Assembly: GCA_003280025.1 (NCBI GenBank)
Contig: QCGD01000004.1
Coordinates: 62,001 to 126,000, forward strand
DNA length: 64,000 bases
DNA from: Prochlorococcus sp. AG-363-P06
GTDB lineage: Bacteria; Cyanobacteriota; Cyanobacteriia; PCC-6307; Cyanobiaceae
Direction: 5' to 3'
Below are positions 10,399 through 19,293 of this stretch, piece after piece. Made by a program: the position numbers and the translations under genes. How positions within the stretch are numbered: position 1 is the stretch's first letter; the number at the start of each line of letters is the position of its first letter. Under the pieces are notes generated by a model. The model had not been told where the DNA came from and did no database searches. It saw only the letters and a list, made by a program, of their open reading frames with translations.

Positions 10399-10439
10399 AA
10401 ATTGATTTTATTTTTTCATCATATTCTGGAAAAATCAAT
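10399..10439 (+). repeat. Imperfect hairpin in the leader of the class I aldolase
   Basis: AATTGATTTT at 10399-10408 is complementary to AAAATCAATT at 10430-10439, with a loop of about 20 bases that can zip further through T-rich and A-rich arms. It ends 19 bases before the ATG of the aldolase gene. It may be a leader structure or a weak terminator for the upstream gene. It could be chance in AT-rich DNA. Confidence 0.3.
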
Positions 10440-10458
10440 TGAATTAAATTTTTAAATA

Positions 10459-11526
10459 ATGGCATTAAATTATTACAAAAAAGAGCTTAAAGAAAATGCT
10501 CAATTATTAGCTTCTAAAGGTAAAGGAATTTTAGCTGTAGATGAATCCACAAAGACAGTGGGAAAAAGATTAGCTGGCATAGGCATTGAGAATACAGAAG
10601 AAAATAGAAAGGCTTATAGAGGAATGCTTTTCACTACAGAAGGTCTTGGTGAATATATAAGTGGAGCAATCCTCTTTGAAGAAACTCTTTTTCAGAACCA
10701 CCAGGATGGTGAACCCATGGTTAAGAAGTTAAATGATTTAGGAATTATTCCAGGTATAAAAGTTGATAAAGGTTTAAATCCACTTCCTGGAGGAGGAGAT
10801 GTTGAAACTTTTTGTTCTGGCCTAGATGGATTAGTTGAGAGAGCAGCAAAATATTATGAACAAGGAGCAAGATTTGCAAAATGGAGAGCAGTTTTACAGA
10901 TAACAGATGATGGTTGTCCATCAAAACTATCAATACAAGAAAATGCTTGGGGCTTAGCAAGGTATGCAAGGTCGGTTCAAGAATCAGGTTTAGTTCCAAT
11001 AATTGAACCTGAAATCTTAATGGATGGGAGTCATAGTATTGAAAAAACTGCTGAGGTTCAAGAAGAAGTAATTAAACAGGTATATATAGCCTGTCAAGCA
11101 AATGGGGTCTTTCTAGAAGGAACACTTTTAAAGCCTTCTATGACTGTAAATGGAGCAGATTGTCCGACTAAGGCTGATCCTATGAAAGTAGCTGAAATGA
11201 CAATAAGAACTATGGAAAGATGTGTTCCCGCATCTGTTCCTGGGATAGTTTTCTTATCAGGAGGACTAAGTGAAGAGGCTGCTTCTGTTTACTTGAATAA
11301 TATGAATACTCTTTATAGAAAAGCGTTATGGAACGTTTCATTCTCTTATGGAAGAGCATTGCAGCACTCATGTTTAAAGGCCTGGGAAGGAAGTAATTTA
11401 GAAGGAGGTCAAAAGGCCTTAATAGCTAGAGCACAAGCAAACTCTGAAGCCTCAAAAGGTTGTTATGTAGCAGGATCTCAACCTTCGTCTGATGAGCAAT
11501 TATTTGTTGCAGGTTACACTTACTAA
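10459..11526 (+). CDS. fda: Fructose-bisphosphate aldolase, class I
   Basis: This is a Schiff-base aldolase for cleavage or synthesis of fructose 1,6-bisphosphate. Family landmarks are GKGILAVDEST (residues 21-31), FAKWRAV with Lys141, IIEPEILMDG (181-190) and the Schiff-base lysine Lys225 in LEGTLLKPSMT. The length of 355 residues matches the eukaryotic-like class I enzyme. It is followed within 150 bases by a class II aldolase, so both chemically unrelated aldolases are encoded side by side. Confidence 0.95.
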   Translation: MALNYYKKELKENAQLLASKGKGILAVDESTKTVGKRLAGIGIENTEENRKAYRGMLFTTEGLGEYISGAILFEETLFQNHQDGEPMVKKLNDLGIIPGIKVDKGLNPLPGGGDVETFCSGLDGLVERAAKYYEQGARFAKWRAVLQITDDGCPSKLSIQENAWGLARYARSVQESGLVPIIEPEILMDGSHSIEKTAEVQEEVIKQVYIACQANGVFLEGTLLKPSMTVNGADCPTKADPMKVAEMTIRTMERCVPASVPGIVFLSGGLSEEAASVYLNNMNTLYRKALWNVSFSYGRALQHSCLKAWEGSNLEGGQKALIARAQANSEASKGCYVAGSQPSSDEQLFVAGYTY

Positions 11527-11600
11527 ATCAATATCTTAAGCAAATTACACGCTGGGTCATAAAATAGTACATCGATTTAGGATTTTGTATCTCTAATAAC

Positions 11601-11625
11601 GTGACAGTTGATACCTCTTTATACT
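11601..11625 (+). promoter_or_regulatory. Possible promoter of the class II aldolase gene
   Basis: A good -10 hexamer, TATACT, lies at 11620-11625, about 49 bases before the aldolase ATG. No convincing -35 is seen at 17 bases. A dyad-like GTGACAGTTGATAC (11601-11614, a GT-N10-AC arrangement) sits five bases upstream of the -10 and might be an operator. The assignment rests on pattern only. Confidence 0.3.
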
Positions 11626-11673
11626 AAACTCTCGAAATCAATGTGCTTATTTAGCATTTAATTTATTTTAATT

Positions 11674-12747
11674 ATGGCCCTCGTACCACTAAGACTACTT
11701 TTAGATCATGCTGCGGAGAATGGTTACGGCATCCCAGCATTCAATGTTAATAATCTTGAACAAGTTCAAGCAATCATGGAAGCAGCCCATGAAACTGATA
11801 GTCCTGTAATTCTCCAAGCTTCAAGAGGGGCAAGAAGCTATGCTGGAGAAATTTTTCTTCGTCATCTTATTCTTGCTGCTACTGAAACATATCCAAATAT
11901 TCCAGTTGTAATGCACCAAGACCATGGTAATGAGCCATCAACATGTTACTCAGCAGCAATTAATGGTTTTACATCAGTAATGATGGATGGTTCTTTAGAA
12001 GCTGATGCAAAAACACCGGCCAGTTACGAATATAATGTTGCAGTCACTAAAAAGGTTGTAGATTTCGCTCATTCTGTTGGAGTTAGTGTGGAAGGTGAGT
12101 TGGGCTGCTTAGGTTCATTAGAAACAGGGAAAGGAGAGGCAGAAGATGGTCATGGATTTGAAGGTGAACTTTCTACAGATATGCTACTAACTGATCCTGA
12201 AGAGGCTGCAGACTTTGTTGCTAAAACTAAAGTTGATGCTTTAGCTATAGCTATAGGTACAAGTCATGGTGCATATAAATTCACAAGAAAACCTACAGGA
12301 GAAGTTCTTGCAATAAGTAGAATAGCAGAAATTCATAAGGCACTTCCTAATACTCACCTAGTAATGCACGGATCAAGTTCTGTTCCTCAAGAATGGCTAG
12401 ACATTATCAATAAGTATGGTGGTGAAATTCCTCAGACATATGGTGTACCTGTTGAAGAAATTCAAGAAGGAATCAGAAATGGGGTAAGGAAAGTAAACAT
12501 CGATACAGATAATAGACTTGCATTTACTGCTGCTGTTAGAGAAGCTGCATTTGCAGATAAAGCGAACTTCGATCCAAGACATTTCAACAAACCAGCTAGA
12601 AAATATATGAAGCAAGTTTGTCTTGATAGATATAAGCAGTTCTGGTGTGAAGGTCAAGCTAGTAAGATCAAACAAAATAGTACAAATTATTATGCTGATC
12701 TATACGCCAAAGGTGATTTAGATTCAAAAGTAAAGGCAACTGTTTAA
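11674..12747 (+). CDS. fba: Fructose-bisphosphate aldolase, class II
   Basis: This zinc-dependent aldolase of the CbbA/FbaA type acts on fructose 1,6-bisphosphate and, in cyanobacteria, sedoheptulose 1,7-bisphosphate in the Calvin cycle. Visible landmarks are [12 protein letters not shown] with the metal and catalytic histidine/aspartate region near residue 85, the [15 protein letters not shown] loop, [13 protein letters not shown], and [10 protein letters not shown]. The length of 357 residues is full. A strong terminator follows directly. Confidence 0.96.
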   Translation: MALVPLRLLLDHAAENGYGIPAFNVNNLEQVQAIMEAAHETDSPVILQASRGARSYAGEIFLRHLILAATETYPNIPVVMHQDHGNEPSTCYSAAINGFTSVMMDGSLEADAKTPASYEYNVAVTKKVVDFAHSVGVSVEGELGCLGSLETGKGEAEDGHGFEGELSTDMLLTDPEEAADFVAKTKVDALAIAIGTSHGAYKFTRKPTGEVLAISRIAEIHKALPNTHLVMHGSSSVPQEWLDIINKYGGEIPQTYGVPVEEIQEGIRNGVRKVNIDTDNRLAFTAAVREAAFADKANFDPRHFNKPARKYMKQVCLDRYKQFWCEGQASKIKQNSTNYYADLYAKGDLDSKVKATV

Positions 12748-12773
12748 AGTTCTAAAACAATTCCAGAGATTAG

Positions 12774-12803
12774 AAAAGGCCTCCAAATTAGGAGGCCTTT
12801 TTT
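12774..12803. terminator. Bidirectional rho-independent terminator
   Basis: There is a perfect 11-bp stem: AAAAGGCCTCC (12774-12784), a six-base loop AAATTA, then GGAGGCCTTTT running into a T tract. The reverse strand also shows an A/T-flanked stem. It separates the + strand aldolase gene from the convergent purQ, and its T tract touches the purQ stop codon. It is the most GC-rich hairpin I noticed in the window. Confidence 0.92.
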
Positions 12804-13467
12804 AATACCTAATTAATGACTTCAAAGTATAAAGGCCATCGATTCCACCTATTTTCTCATCACATGCTCTTTCTGGATGAGGCATCAATCCAAAAACATT
12901 TCCCTGTTCATTTGTTATGCCTGCAATATCGAAAGTAGAACCATTAGGATTATTCCTATATCTTATAGCAATTAAATCATTATCAATTAGTTTTTTTAAA
13001 GTATCTAAATCACAATGATACCTCCCTTCCCCATGCGCAATTGGTAATTTAATACCTTTCTTTTGATGTTCTTTATTTAACCAACCTCCTTTGGATGAAA
13101 TAACATTCAATTCAACATCATCACAAATAAAATTAAGGTTTTTATTCGCGACAAGGGCTCCTGGTAAAAAACCAGACTCGGTTAGAATCTGGAATCCATT
13201 ACATATTCCTAATACTCTTCTGCCGCTTTTCACAAAGTCATGCAAGGCATTAATTAATGGAGAGAATCTAGCAATTGCTCCACATCGTAAATAATCACCA
13301 TAACTGAAACCTCCCGGTAAAACAATTGCATCTACATCTCCTAAATCTGAAGATTCATGCCATAAGTATTTTGTTTTTATATCTAAACATGCTTCCAATG
13401 ACCAAGATACATCTCGATCACAATTTGAACCGGGGAAAACAACTATTCCTACAGTGAATCTTTCCAT
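12802..13467 (-). CDS. purQ: Phosphoribosylformylglycinamidine synthase, glutaminase subunit
   Basis: PurQ is the class I glutamine amidotransferase subunit of FGAM synthase in purine synthesis. The oxyanion and nucleophile elbow is GICNGFQIL with the catalytic Cys near residue 93. The His/Glu pair is in [10 protein letters not shown] near the C-terminus. The N-terminus [14 protein letters not shown] is diagnostic. It is followed upstream, with one base between, by purS. Confidence 0.96.
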   Translation of the reverse strand: MERFTVGIVVFPGSNCDRDVSWSLEACLDIKTKYLWHESSDLGDVDAIVLPGGFSYGDYLRCGAIARFSPLINALHDFVKSGRRVLGICNGFQILTESGFLPGALVANKNLNFICDDVELNVISSKGGWLNKEHQKKGIKLPIAHGEGRYHCDLDTLKKLIDNDLIAIRYRNNPNGSTFDIAGITNEQGNVFGLMPHPERACDEKIGGIDGLYTLKSLIRY

Positions 13468-13468
13468 C

Positions 13469-13723
13469 CTATATCGTTTCTATTGAATACTCATAATCTT
13501 CGATTACTGTATTAGCAAATAACCTATCGCATAATAAATCAATCTTTTCTCTTACCTCATTTTCTGTTTCACTTTCTATTTTCACTTCAATCATTTTTCC
13601 TATTCTTAAAGACTTAATGCCTTCTACTCCAAGTTTACTAGATGCAGATTTAGTAGCTTCGCCGGCAGGATCAAGAACAGATGGTCTTAATCTTATAAAA
13701 ACTTTTACAGAAAATTGATCCAA
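13469..13723 (-). CDS. purS: Phosphoribosylformylglycinamidine synthase, PurS subunit
   Basis: This is the small bridging subunit that joins PurL and PurQ for ammonia channelling. The 84-residue length and the pattern [20 protein letters not shown], followed by the helix with LRIGKMIEV, are typical of PurS. It is co-directional with purQ with a one-base gap. It is the first gene of this purine unit in the window. Confidence 0.95.
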   Translation of the reverse strand: MDQFSVKVFIRLRPSVLDPAGEATKSASSKLGVEGIKSLRIGKMIEVKIESETENEVREKIDLLCDRLFANTVIEDYEYSIETI

Positions 13724-13820
13724 TTAAAAAATAATTTCTAATAAAAGATTAGTTTAAATTTAAATAAAAAGTACTGATAATTAATAAACAAATATTTTTA
13801 AAATGATTATTTAAAATCTA

Positions 13821-13985
13821 TCAACCATTTACATAACCTTTTCCAAAACAAACAAGACAAGTTCTTCTAAAATTTTCTTGTGTTTTAAAATTCCCTGACC
13901 CTCCACATTTGGAACACCTAACTTTATAAGTAGAAGCTGAATCATCAGAAATTATTTCTTTGAAAGCAATTTTTGGGTTTTCCAT
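13821..13985 (-). CDS. Tiny DnaJ-type zinc-finger protein
   Basis: A 54-residue ORF starts at ATG 13985 and ends at TGA 13821. It has two Cys pairs, CSKCGGSGNF and CLVCFGKGYVNG. The CxxCxGxG spacing is like one zinc-binding module of the DnaJ cysteine-rich domain. Such free-standing mini-domains occur in cyanobacteria and plants and are linked to thylakoid protein assembly or redox chaperoning. There is no transmembrane segment. The role here is inferred. Confidence 0.75.
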   Translation of the reverse strand: MENPKIAFKEIISDDSASTYKVRCSKCGGSGNFKTQENFRRTCLVCFGKGYVNG

Positions 13986-14031
13986 TTAAAGCTTTATAAT
14001 CAGCTAAATATATCGACAGCTAACTATAAAA

Positions 14032-15096
14032 TCAAATCGTTATTTTTGGGTCACTTAAAACCTTAAATTTCTCTTTAATTTTTCCTTTAAAGGTTTCTAT
14101 CGACTTCTCATCAAAGGAAATTATTACCAATTCAAGACCTGCACTATCAATTGGTTTCCAACATTTATCTGGAGATTCTTCAAACCAAGTATTAATTTTT
14201 TTTCCAACGATTTGTATTTGTAAAGGCAATGATTTATTTGGTATCCATATGCGTCCTTTAATTCGAAGAATATTTAATTCTTCTATAATTTCAGACATTT
14301 CTTTTTCAAATTCATTTTTCCCAAGGAAATAATTCATTTTAATTGAATCAGAAAAAAGCTCAACATGATTATGTTCATGATCTTCAGTTAGATATGATTT
14401 ATAATTCTCTTTTTTAAAATCAATATCAAATAAATAATTTAAATCAATTCTTCCATTATGTGATTTAAGAACTGGTGTAGAAGAATTTAACTTTCCTTGG
14501 AGATTCTTTTTTATAAGTTCAAATTGGTTATCACTTAATAAATCTGATCTAGAAACTAAAACGATATCAGAAACTTCTAATTGCTCTTCGAAAAGTTCAT
14601 CTATAGAAGCATTATGATCAATCTTATTTGTTTCATTATATTGATTAGTTATTTTATTTAAATCATTAATTGGCGAACCATTAACCATTGATTCTCCATT
14701 AACTATGCAAACAACAATATCAAGATATATAGATGTTTTTAACTCAGGCCAGTTAAGCGCTTGAATTAAGGGAATTGGCATAGCTAATCCACTTGTCTCT
14801 ATAATTATTGATTCGATATTAGGGTTATATTCAATAAGAGATTTTATTGATGGAACAAAATCTTCTTGAACAGTACAACATAAACAACCATTATTTAATT
14901 CGACAACACATTGATCTTCTGAATCGTCGCATTTATTACAACTTTTAATTAAATCGCCATCTATTCCAACATCCCCAAACTCATTAATTATTAAACCAAA
15001 TTTTTTATTACTCTCTTTCAGCAAATATCTCAGGAAGGTGGTTTTCCCTGAGCCAAGAAATCCAGAAACAACTATTACAGGTATTTTCCTTTTCAT
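14032..15096 (-). CDS. CobW/P47K-family GTPase (metallochaperone-like)
   Basis: This is a G3E-family GTPase of 354 residues. The Walker A is GFLGSGKTT at residues 12-20. The family metal motif CLCC is at residues 71-74 in NNGCLCCTVQED. An additional cysteine cluster (CNKCDDSEDQC, 53-63) precedes it, and a His-rich segment DHEHNH lies in the middle. A C-terminal CobW_C domain follows (RIKGRIWIPNKSLPLQIQ). Family members insert or deliver metals such as zinc or cobalt. The metal is not predictable here. Confidence 0.9.
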   Translation of the reverse strand: MKRKIPVIVVSGFLGSGKTTFLRYLLKESNKKFGLIINEFGDVGIDGDLIKSCNKCDDSEDQCVVELNNGCLCCTVQEDFVPSIKSLIEYNPNIESIIIETSGLAMPIPLIQALNWPELKTSIYLDIVVCIVNGESMVNGSPINDLNKITNQYNETNKIDHNASIDELFEEQLEVSDIVLVSRSDLLSDNQFELIKKNLQGKLNSSTPVLKSHNGRIDLNYLFDIDFKKENYKSYLTEDHEHNHVELFSDSIKMNYFLGKNEFEKEMSEIIEELNILRIKGRIWIPNKSLPLQIQIVGKKINTWFEESPDKCWKPIDSAGLELVIISFDEKSIETFKGKIKEKFKVLSDPKITI

Positions 15097-15106
15097 TTTT
15101 TTAGAA

Positions 15107-15619
15107 CTAACACCCTAAACTGTACTCTGTACTTTCACCAGTAGAACTATTTGTACCATTTGCGATAGCACATAGTTCTTTTTGTTGGATACGACTAATA
15201 ACTGCATCAGTAAAATCAGCACCGTCTATTTTTGCTCCTTCAAAATTACTCTCCATTAATAAAGCATTTGTAAAATTCACATCTGAAAGATCAGCATCAG
15301 TAAAGTCTGTCGCATAAGCTAGTGCATCCCTTAGATTCGCACCTTTAAAAGTTGCATTTTGCAATTTACTATTATTAAAAACTGCCCCCTCTAAATTACT
15401 TTGACTAAAATCAAAACCATTCAAGTCAAATTTTACAAATTCATTACCGCTTAAATCTTGTCCATGCATATCTTGTTCTAAATCAAGGTCTTGTTGATTT
15501 CTAATCTCAGGAGGGCGTTTAGCCCAAGCTGTATTTACAGAATTAAAAAATATGATTCCAACAAATAGTATTGTTATTAAAGCATTCTTTAGGGAAGGTA
15601 AAATAATTGATTTAATCAT
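15107..15619 (-). CDS. Exported pentapeptide-repeat protein
   Basis: An N-terminal signal peptide (about residues 1-33, hydrophobic ALITILFVGIIFFNSV and AWAKRPPE cleavage region) precedes tandem A(D/N)LXX-type pentapeptide repeats from about residue 65 to 145 (AVFNNSKLQNATFKGANLRD and so on). Cys150 and Cys170 lie in the C-terminal tail and could form a disulfide. Cyanobacterial proteins of this type are often in the thylakoid lumen. It is co-directional with and 10 bases upstream of the CobW gene. Confidence 0.88.
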   Translation of the reverse strand: MIKSIILPSLKNALITILFVGIIFFNSVNTAWAKRPPEIRNQQDLDLEQDMHGQDLSGNEFVKFDLNGFDFSQSNLEGAVFNNSKLQNATFKGANLRDALAYATDFTDADLSDVNFTNALLMESNFEGAKIDGADFTDAVISRIQQKELCAIANGTNSSTGESTEYSLGC

Positions 15620-15682
15620 AATAAGAATGTATTTTAGAACTTAAGTAATTAAAGTTTGTAAGACTATTTTAAAGTAAAATAT

Positions 15683-16300
15683 ATGGCAATGTCACTAAAG
15701 GTTATTGTTCCTCCTCATCCATTAATAAAACATTGGCTTTCAATATTACGAGAACCAAATACTCCAAATGTTTTATATTCCACTGGTTATGAACAGTTAG
15801 GTAAGTGGATAACTTATGAAGCATTAAGAAATTGGCTGCCTTATAAAAAAGAAATAATAAATACTGATAATGGAGATGCAGATGGTTTTTTTATTGACAA
15901 TAATTATCCCATAAAAGTTTTAGCAATGATGCCCGAAGGTCTATCGCTTTGGTTCGGAGCCAAAGAAGTAATTCCAAATTCGACATTATCATTAGGAGAA
16001 TTACCTAATAGAATCGATAAAAATGAAGGAATTATTATTTTTTCGGACCAAATAACAACAAACTCAATAACTTTAGAAACCTTAAAAAAATTAAATAACT
16101 TGGGCGTTGATTCTAATAGGATTTTATTGATAGCTTCTATTTGCAGTAATAAAGGGTTAAATCAAATTGCAAAGTCATTCCCTAATCAAGTGATCTACAC
16201 TTCTTGTATTGATGAAGAGGATGAAGGAGAAAATGTATTGAAGCCTGGAATTGGAGATCCATTATTGCGATTGAGTACTTTATTCCTTGATAAGAACTAA
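15683..16300 (+). CDS. upp: Uracil phosphoribosyltransferase-like protein, PRPP loop degenerate
   Basis: Overall the 205-residue sequence aligns with UPRT. The N-terminal HPLIKHWLSILRE and ITYEAL elements and the C-terminal YTSCIDEE...PGIGDP segment are recognisable. The canonical PRPP-binding loop (DPMLATGGS) is replaced by SDQITTNSI, and the uracil-site PGLGDAGDR is only partly kept as PGIGDPLLR. The usual activity may therefore be lost or changed. The start is ATG 15683, with an alternative ATG two codons later. Confidence 0.75.
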   Translation: MAMSLKVIVPPHPLIKHWLSILREPNTPNVLYSTGYEQLGKWITYEALRNWLPYKKEIINTDNGDADGFFIDNNYPIKVLAMMPEGLSLWFGAKEVIPNSTLSLGELPNRIDKNEGIIIFSDQITTNSITLETLKKLNNLGVDSNRILLIASICSNKGLNQIAKSFPNQVIYTSCIDEEDEGENVLKPGIGDPLLRLSTLFLDKN

Positions 16301-16329
16301 TATATAATATATAAGTAAAGAATTTACCA

Positions 16330-16620
16330 ATGTCTGAATACAGAGATTCGTCTTCAAATAATCTTTTTTCATTAATAAGTGGTGCTTTTATTGGTGCTGC
16401 AGGTTTAGCATGGTGGTTAATATCAGAAGCTGATAGGAGAAAAGTAGAAAAGAAGCAAAAGGCAATGATGTATTCCTCAAGAATACAAGATGGATCTGAG
16501 GCAATTGATGCTAATCAGAACATAAAGGAAGATGAAGGAGAAAAGCTAGAGCAGAAAGTAGAACAACTAAATTCTGCAATTGCTGATGTAAGGAGGCAAC
16601 TTGAAGAGTTGGGGCAATAG
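16330..16620 (+). CDS. Membrane-anchored coiled-coil protein, unknown function
   Basis: This 96-residue protein has one hydrophobic segment near residues 12-31 (LFSLISGAFIGAAGLAWWLI), a basic stop-transfer stretch (RRKVEKKQK) and a C-terminal heptad-rich coiled coil (EKLEQKVEQLNSAIADVRRQLEEL). It lies 23 bases upstream of ilvD. I do not recognise a named family. Confidence 0.75.
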   Translation: MSEYRDSSSNNLFSLISGAFIGAAGLAWWLISEADRRKVEKKQKAMMYSSRIQDGSEAIDANQNIKEDEGEKLEQKVEQLNSAIADVRRQLEELGQ

Positions 16621-16643
16621 AATAAAAAAGGTTCTCAAATAAT

Positions 16644-18317
16644 ATGAATAAACTAAGATCATCAGCAATAACTCAAGGTGTCCAAAGATCTCCAAACAGA
16701 TCGATGTTAAGAGCAGTAGGATTTAATGATGAAGATTTTAATAAACCTATTATTGGAGTAGCAAATGGTTATAGTACGATAACCCCATGCAATATAGGGC
16801 TAAACAAATTAGCACTAAAGGCTGAAGATTCAATAAGAAGATCCGGAGGAATGCCTCAAATGTTTGGCACTATTACTGTAAGTGATGGGATTTCTATGGG
16901 AACAGAAGGAATGAAATATTCATTAGTTTCAAGAGAAGTTATAGCTGACTCAATAGAAACAGCATGCAACGCTCAGAGTATGGATGGTGTACTGGCTATA
17001 GGTGGTTGTGATAAGAATATGCCAGGAGCCATGATAGCTATTGCAAGAATGAATATTCCCTCAATATTTATTTATGGTGGAACAATTAAACCAGGAAAAT
17101 TAAATGGGGAAGATCTCACGGTTGTTAGTGCATTTGAAGCTGTTGGACAATTAACCTCAGGCAAAATTAATGAAGAAAGGTTAATCGAAGTTGAAAAAAA
17201 TTGTATACCAGGTGCTGGCAGCTGTGGAGGAATGTTTACCGCTAATACAATGTCTGCAGTTATAGAAGTTTTAGGTTTAAGTCTTCCTCACAGTTCAACT
17301 ATGGCTGCAGAAGATTTTGAAAAAGAACTTAGTGCCGAAAAAAGTGCTGATATATTAGTCTCTGCAATTAAAAAAGATATAAGACCTCTTGATTTGATGA
17401 CTAAAAAAGCATTTGAAAATGCAATATCCGTAATTATGGCAATTGGAGGATCAACAAATGCGGTATTACACATATTAGCCATAGCTAATACTGCAGGAAT
17501 TGATATTAAAATAGATGATTTTGAGAGGATAAGACAAAAAGTTCCCGTTATTTGTGACCTTAAGCCAAGTGGTAAATATGTAACGGTAGATCTTCATAAT
17601 GCTGGTGGTATTCCACAAGTAATGAAAATACTTTTGAATGCAGGATTAATTCATGGAGAATGCAAAAACATTGAAGGCAAAACCATATCAGAATACTTAG
17701 AAGGCATTCCAGATGAACCTCCAGCGAATCAAAATGTCATAAGACAGATAACCGACCCTCTATATAAAAAAGGACATCTAGCAATTTTAAAAGGCAACTT
17801 GGCAAGCGAAGGTTCTGTCGCGAAAATTAGCGGAGTAAAAAATCCTGTTTTAAAAGGGCCCGCGAGAATTTTCGAAAGTGAAGAGGAATGTTTAAAATCC
17901 ATTTTAAATAACCAGATTAAAGCTGGTGATGTGGTTGTTATTAGAAACGAAGGGCCGGTCGGAGGGCCTGGCATGAGAGAGATGTTAGCCCCAACATCAG
18001 CAATAGTTGGCCAAGGACTAGGTGAGAAAGTAGCTTTAATTACGGATGGAAGATTTAGTGGTGGTACTTATGGACTTGTTGTGGGTCATATCGCTCCAGA
18101 GGCTGCCGTTGGCGGAAACATTGCTTTTATAAAAGAAGGTGATTTGATTACCGTAGATGCTGTAAGACAATTAATTGAAGTTGATTTGTCTGACAAAGAA
18201 TTAGAAAGAAGAAAAAAAGATTGGGAAAAACCTAAATCAAAATATAAAAGAGGTATACTTTCAAAATATTCAAAAATCGTAAGCACATCAAGTTTAGGTG
18301 CAGTTACTGATTTATAA
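16644..18317 (+). CDS. ilvD: Dihydroxy-acid dehydratase
   Basis: IlvD dehydrates 2,3-dihydroxy acids in branched-chain amino acid synthesis using an Fe-S cluster. Cluster cysteines are visible at Cys49 (TPCNIG), Cys122 (GGCDKNMPG) and Cys194 ([12 protein letters not shown]), the three-cysteine pattern of the [2Fe-2S] class. Full length is 557 residues, with the C-terminal domain carrying [12 protein letters not shown] and [11 protein letters not shown]. Confidence 0.97.
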   Translation: MNKLRSSAITQGVQRSPNRSMLRAVGFNDEDFNKPIIGVANGYSTITPCNIGLNKLALKAEDSIRRSGGMPQMFGTITVSDGISMGTEGMKYSLVSREVIADSIETACNAQSMDGVLAIGGCDKNMPGAMIAIARMNIPSIFIYGGTIKPGKLNGEDLTVVSAFEAVGQLTSGKINEERLIEVEKNCIPGAGSCGGMFTANTMSAVIEVLGLSLPHSSTMAAEDFEKELSAEKSADILVSAIKKDIRPLDLMTKKAFENAISVIMAIGGSTNAVLHILAIANTAGIDIKIDDFERIRQKVPVICDLKPSGKYVTVDLHNAGGIPQVMKILLNAGLIHGECKNIEGKTISEYLEGIPDEPPANQNVIRQITDPLYKKGHLAILKGNLASEGSVAKISGVKNPVLKGPARIFESEEECLKSILNNQIKAGDVVVIRNEGPVGGPGMREMLAPTSAIVGQGLGEKVALITDGRFSGGTYGLVVGHIAPEAAVGGNIAFIKEGDLITVDAVRQLIEVDLSDKELERRKKDWEKPKSKYKRGILSKYSKIVSTSSLGAVTDL

Positions 18318-18341
18318 GGTAGCTAAAAGTTTATTACCTTA
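18315..18341. terminator. Short hairpin between convergent genes
   Basis: AAGGTA just after the ilvD stop (18316-18321) pairs with TACCTT (18335-18340) across a 13-base loop. This is the right place for a shared terminator between ilvD and the convergent gene. The stem is only six base pairs, so confidence is modest. Confidence 0.45.
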
Positions 18342-18725
18342 ATCAATAAAACTTTTTATTCTGTTTGCAAGATTCTCGAGTCTATTAAAGTATTTTGGAG
18401 GTAAACATTTTTTTCCATTATTACTATCCATCCATAATATTTTCGATCCACACCATAAGATTGGTTCATTAGGGAAATTAAGCTTAGAAATGACTAAAAC
18501 CAACTCTTCATTTGATTTAAAGAGTTCTAATTCAAGATCATAAATTTCTAATCTTTTACCTTCTTTATCTCTACAAAAAATATTAACTGTTAAATCATTA
18601 TCTTCTTCACCAATTTCGTATTTACCTGTTATTTTTACAACAGAGTGAATAAAAGGCTTATTTGTTAAATCTGCTGATTTAGCAATTAAGCATTCAATAT
18701 TCTCATGTGAATTTTCAAATAACAC
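18339..18725 (-). CDS. Conserved-looking hypothetical protein
   Basis: This 128-residue soluble protein starts inside the last codons of the CIA30 gene (11-base overlap), so the two are translationally coupled. The sequence alternates strands and short helices (VVKITGKYEIGEEDNDLTVNIF, LELELFKSNEELVLVISKL) and could be a beta-rich domain. There are no catalytic motifs and no membrane segment. I do not recognise the family. Confidence 0.7.
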   Translation of the reverse strand: MLFENSHENIECLIAKSADLTNKPFIHSVVKITGKYEIGEEDNDLTVNIFCRDKEGKRLEIYDLELELFKSNEELVLVISKLNFPNEPILWCGSKILWMDSNNGKKCLPPKYFNRLENLANRIKSFID

Positions 18726-19263
18726 TTATTGATTTTATTAAAACTTTAATTGAACCAGGCTTAAATTCATTATTTAAAAGGCCATCATCACCAAACTTGG
18801 AGTGTAGTAGTTGCAATCTTTTAATTTTAGATGGTTTAAATTTAAATGGGAAGCGCACTTTATTAGCTCTTACTGAGGGCTTAAGCGAAATAAAAGGAAT
18901 TTGAACATTTGTTGTTCCAAATTTCTTTGTTGGGAATGATTTAATCCACCTAAGACCACTTGGAATAAATTCCGTAATCCCAAGGAAATCATCTTCACAA
19001 GCAACTGCAAATTTAAAAGTTCGTCCCTGTCCATCTATATTTAATTCAAACGATTTAAATTCATTAACATTTAAAGAAGGTTTGAAGAGAGATGATCTAC
19101 AACTAATAAATCCTCCTGCTTTCTCAACAATATTACCCTTTAATAACAACCCAGAATTTGAAATTTCACAAAGAGCGGAGCTTGATCCGCCCATAACAGT
19201 ATCATTTAATGTTTCCCAACCATCAAATTCGTTTTTATGGAATAAAATTTTTTTCTTATTCAT
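18715..19263 (-). CDS. CIA30-family protein (NADH:ubiquinone oxidoreductase intermediate-associated)
   Basis: This 182-residue protein has the CIA30 (galactose-binding-like, NDUFAF1-related) pattern. It starts with WETLNDTVMGGSSSALCEISNSG and has the FISCRSSLFKPSLN strand and the C-terminal IKRLQLLHSK..FKPGSIKVLIKSISVI end. In eukaryotes the family assists complex I assembly. In cyanobacteria a role with NDH-1 is an inference. It overlaps the downstream gene by 11 bases. Confidence 0.88.
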   Translation of the reverse strand: MNKKKILFHKNEFDGWETLNDTVMGGSSSALCEISNSGLLLKGNIVEKAGGFISCRSSLFKPSLNVNEFKSFELNIDGQGRTFKFAVACEDDFLGITEFIPSGLRWIKSFPTKKFGTTNVQIPFISLKPSVRANKVRFPFKFKPSKIKRLQLLHSKFGDDGLLNNEFKPGSIKVLIKSISVI

Positions 19264-19293
19264 TAATGCATAAAGATTTTTAACAGACTTTAA

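Noticed and set aside
10745-10999. 84-codon ORF opposite the class I aldolase
   Set aside because: Leu/His-rich shadow of the real gene with no start context.
11601-11614. NtcA-like GT-N10-AC site before the class II aldolase
   Set aside because: It lies only five bases from the -10 hexamer, whereas NtcA activator sites sit about 22 bases further upstream.
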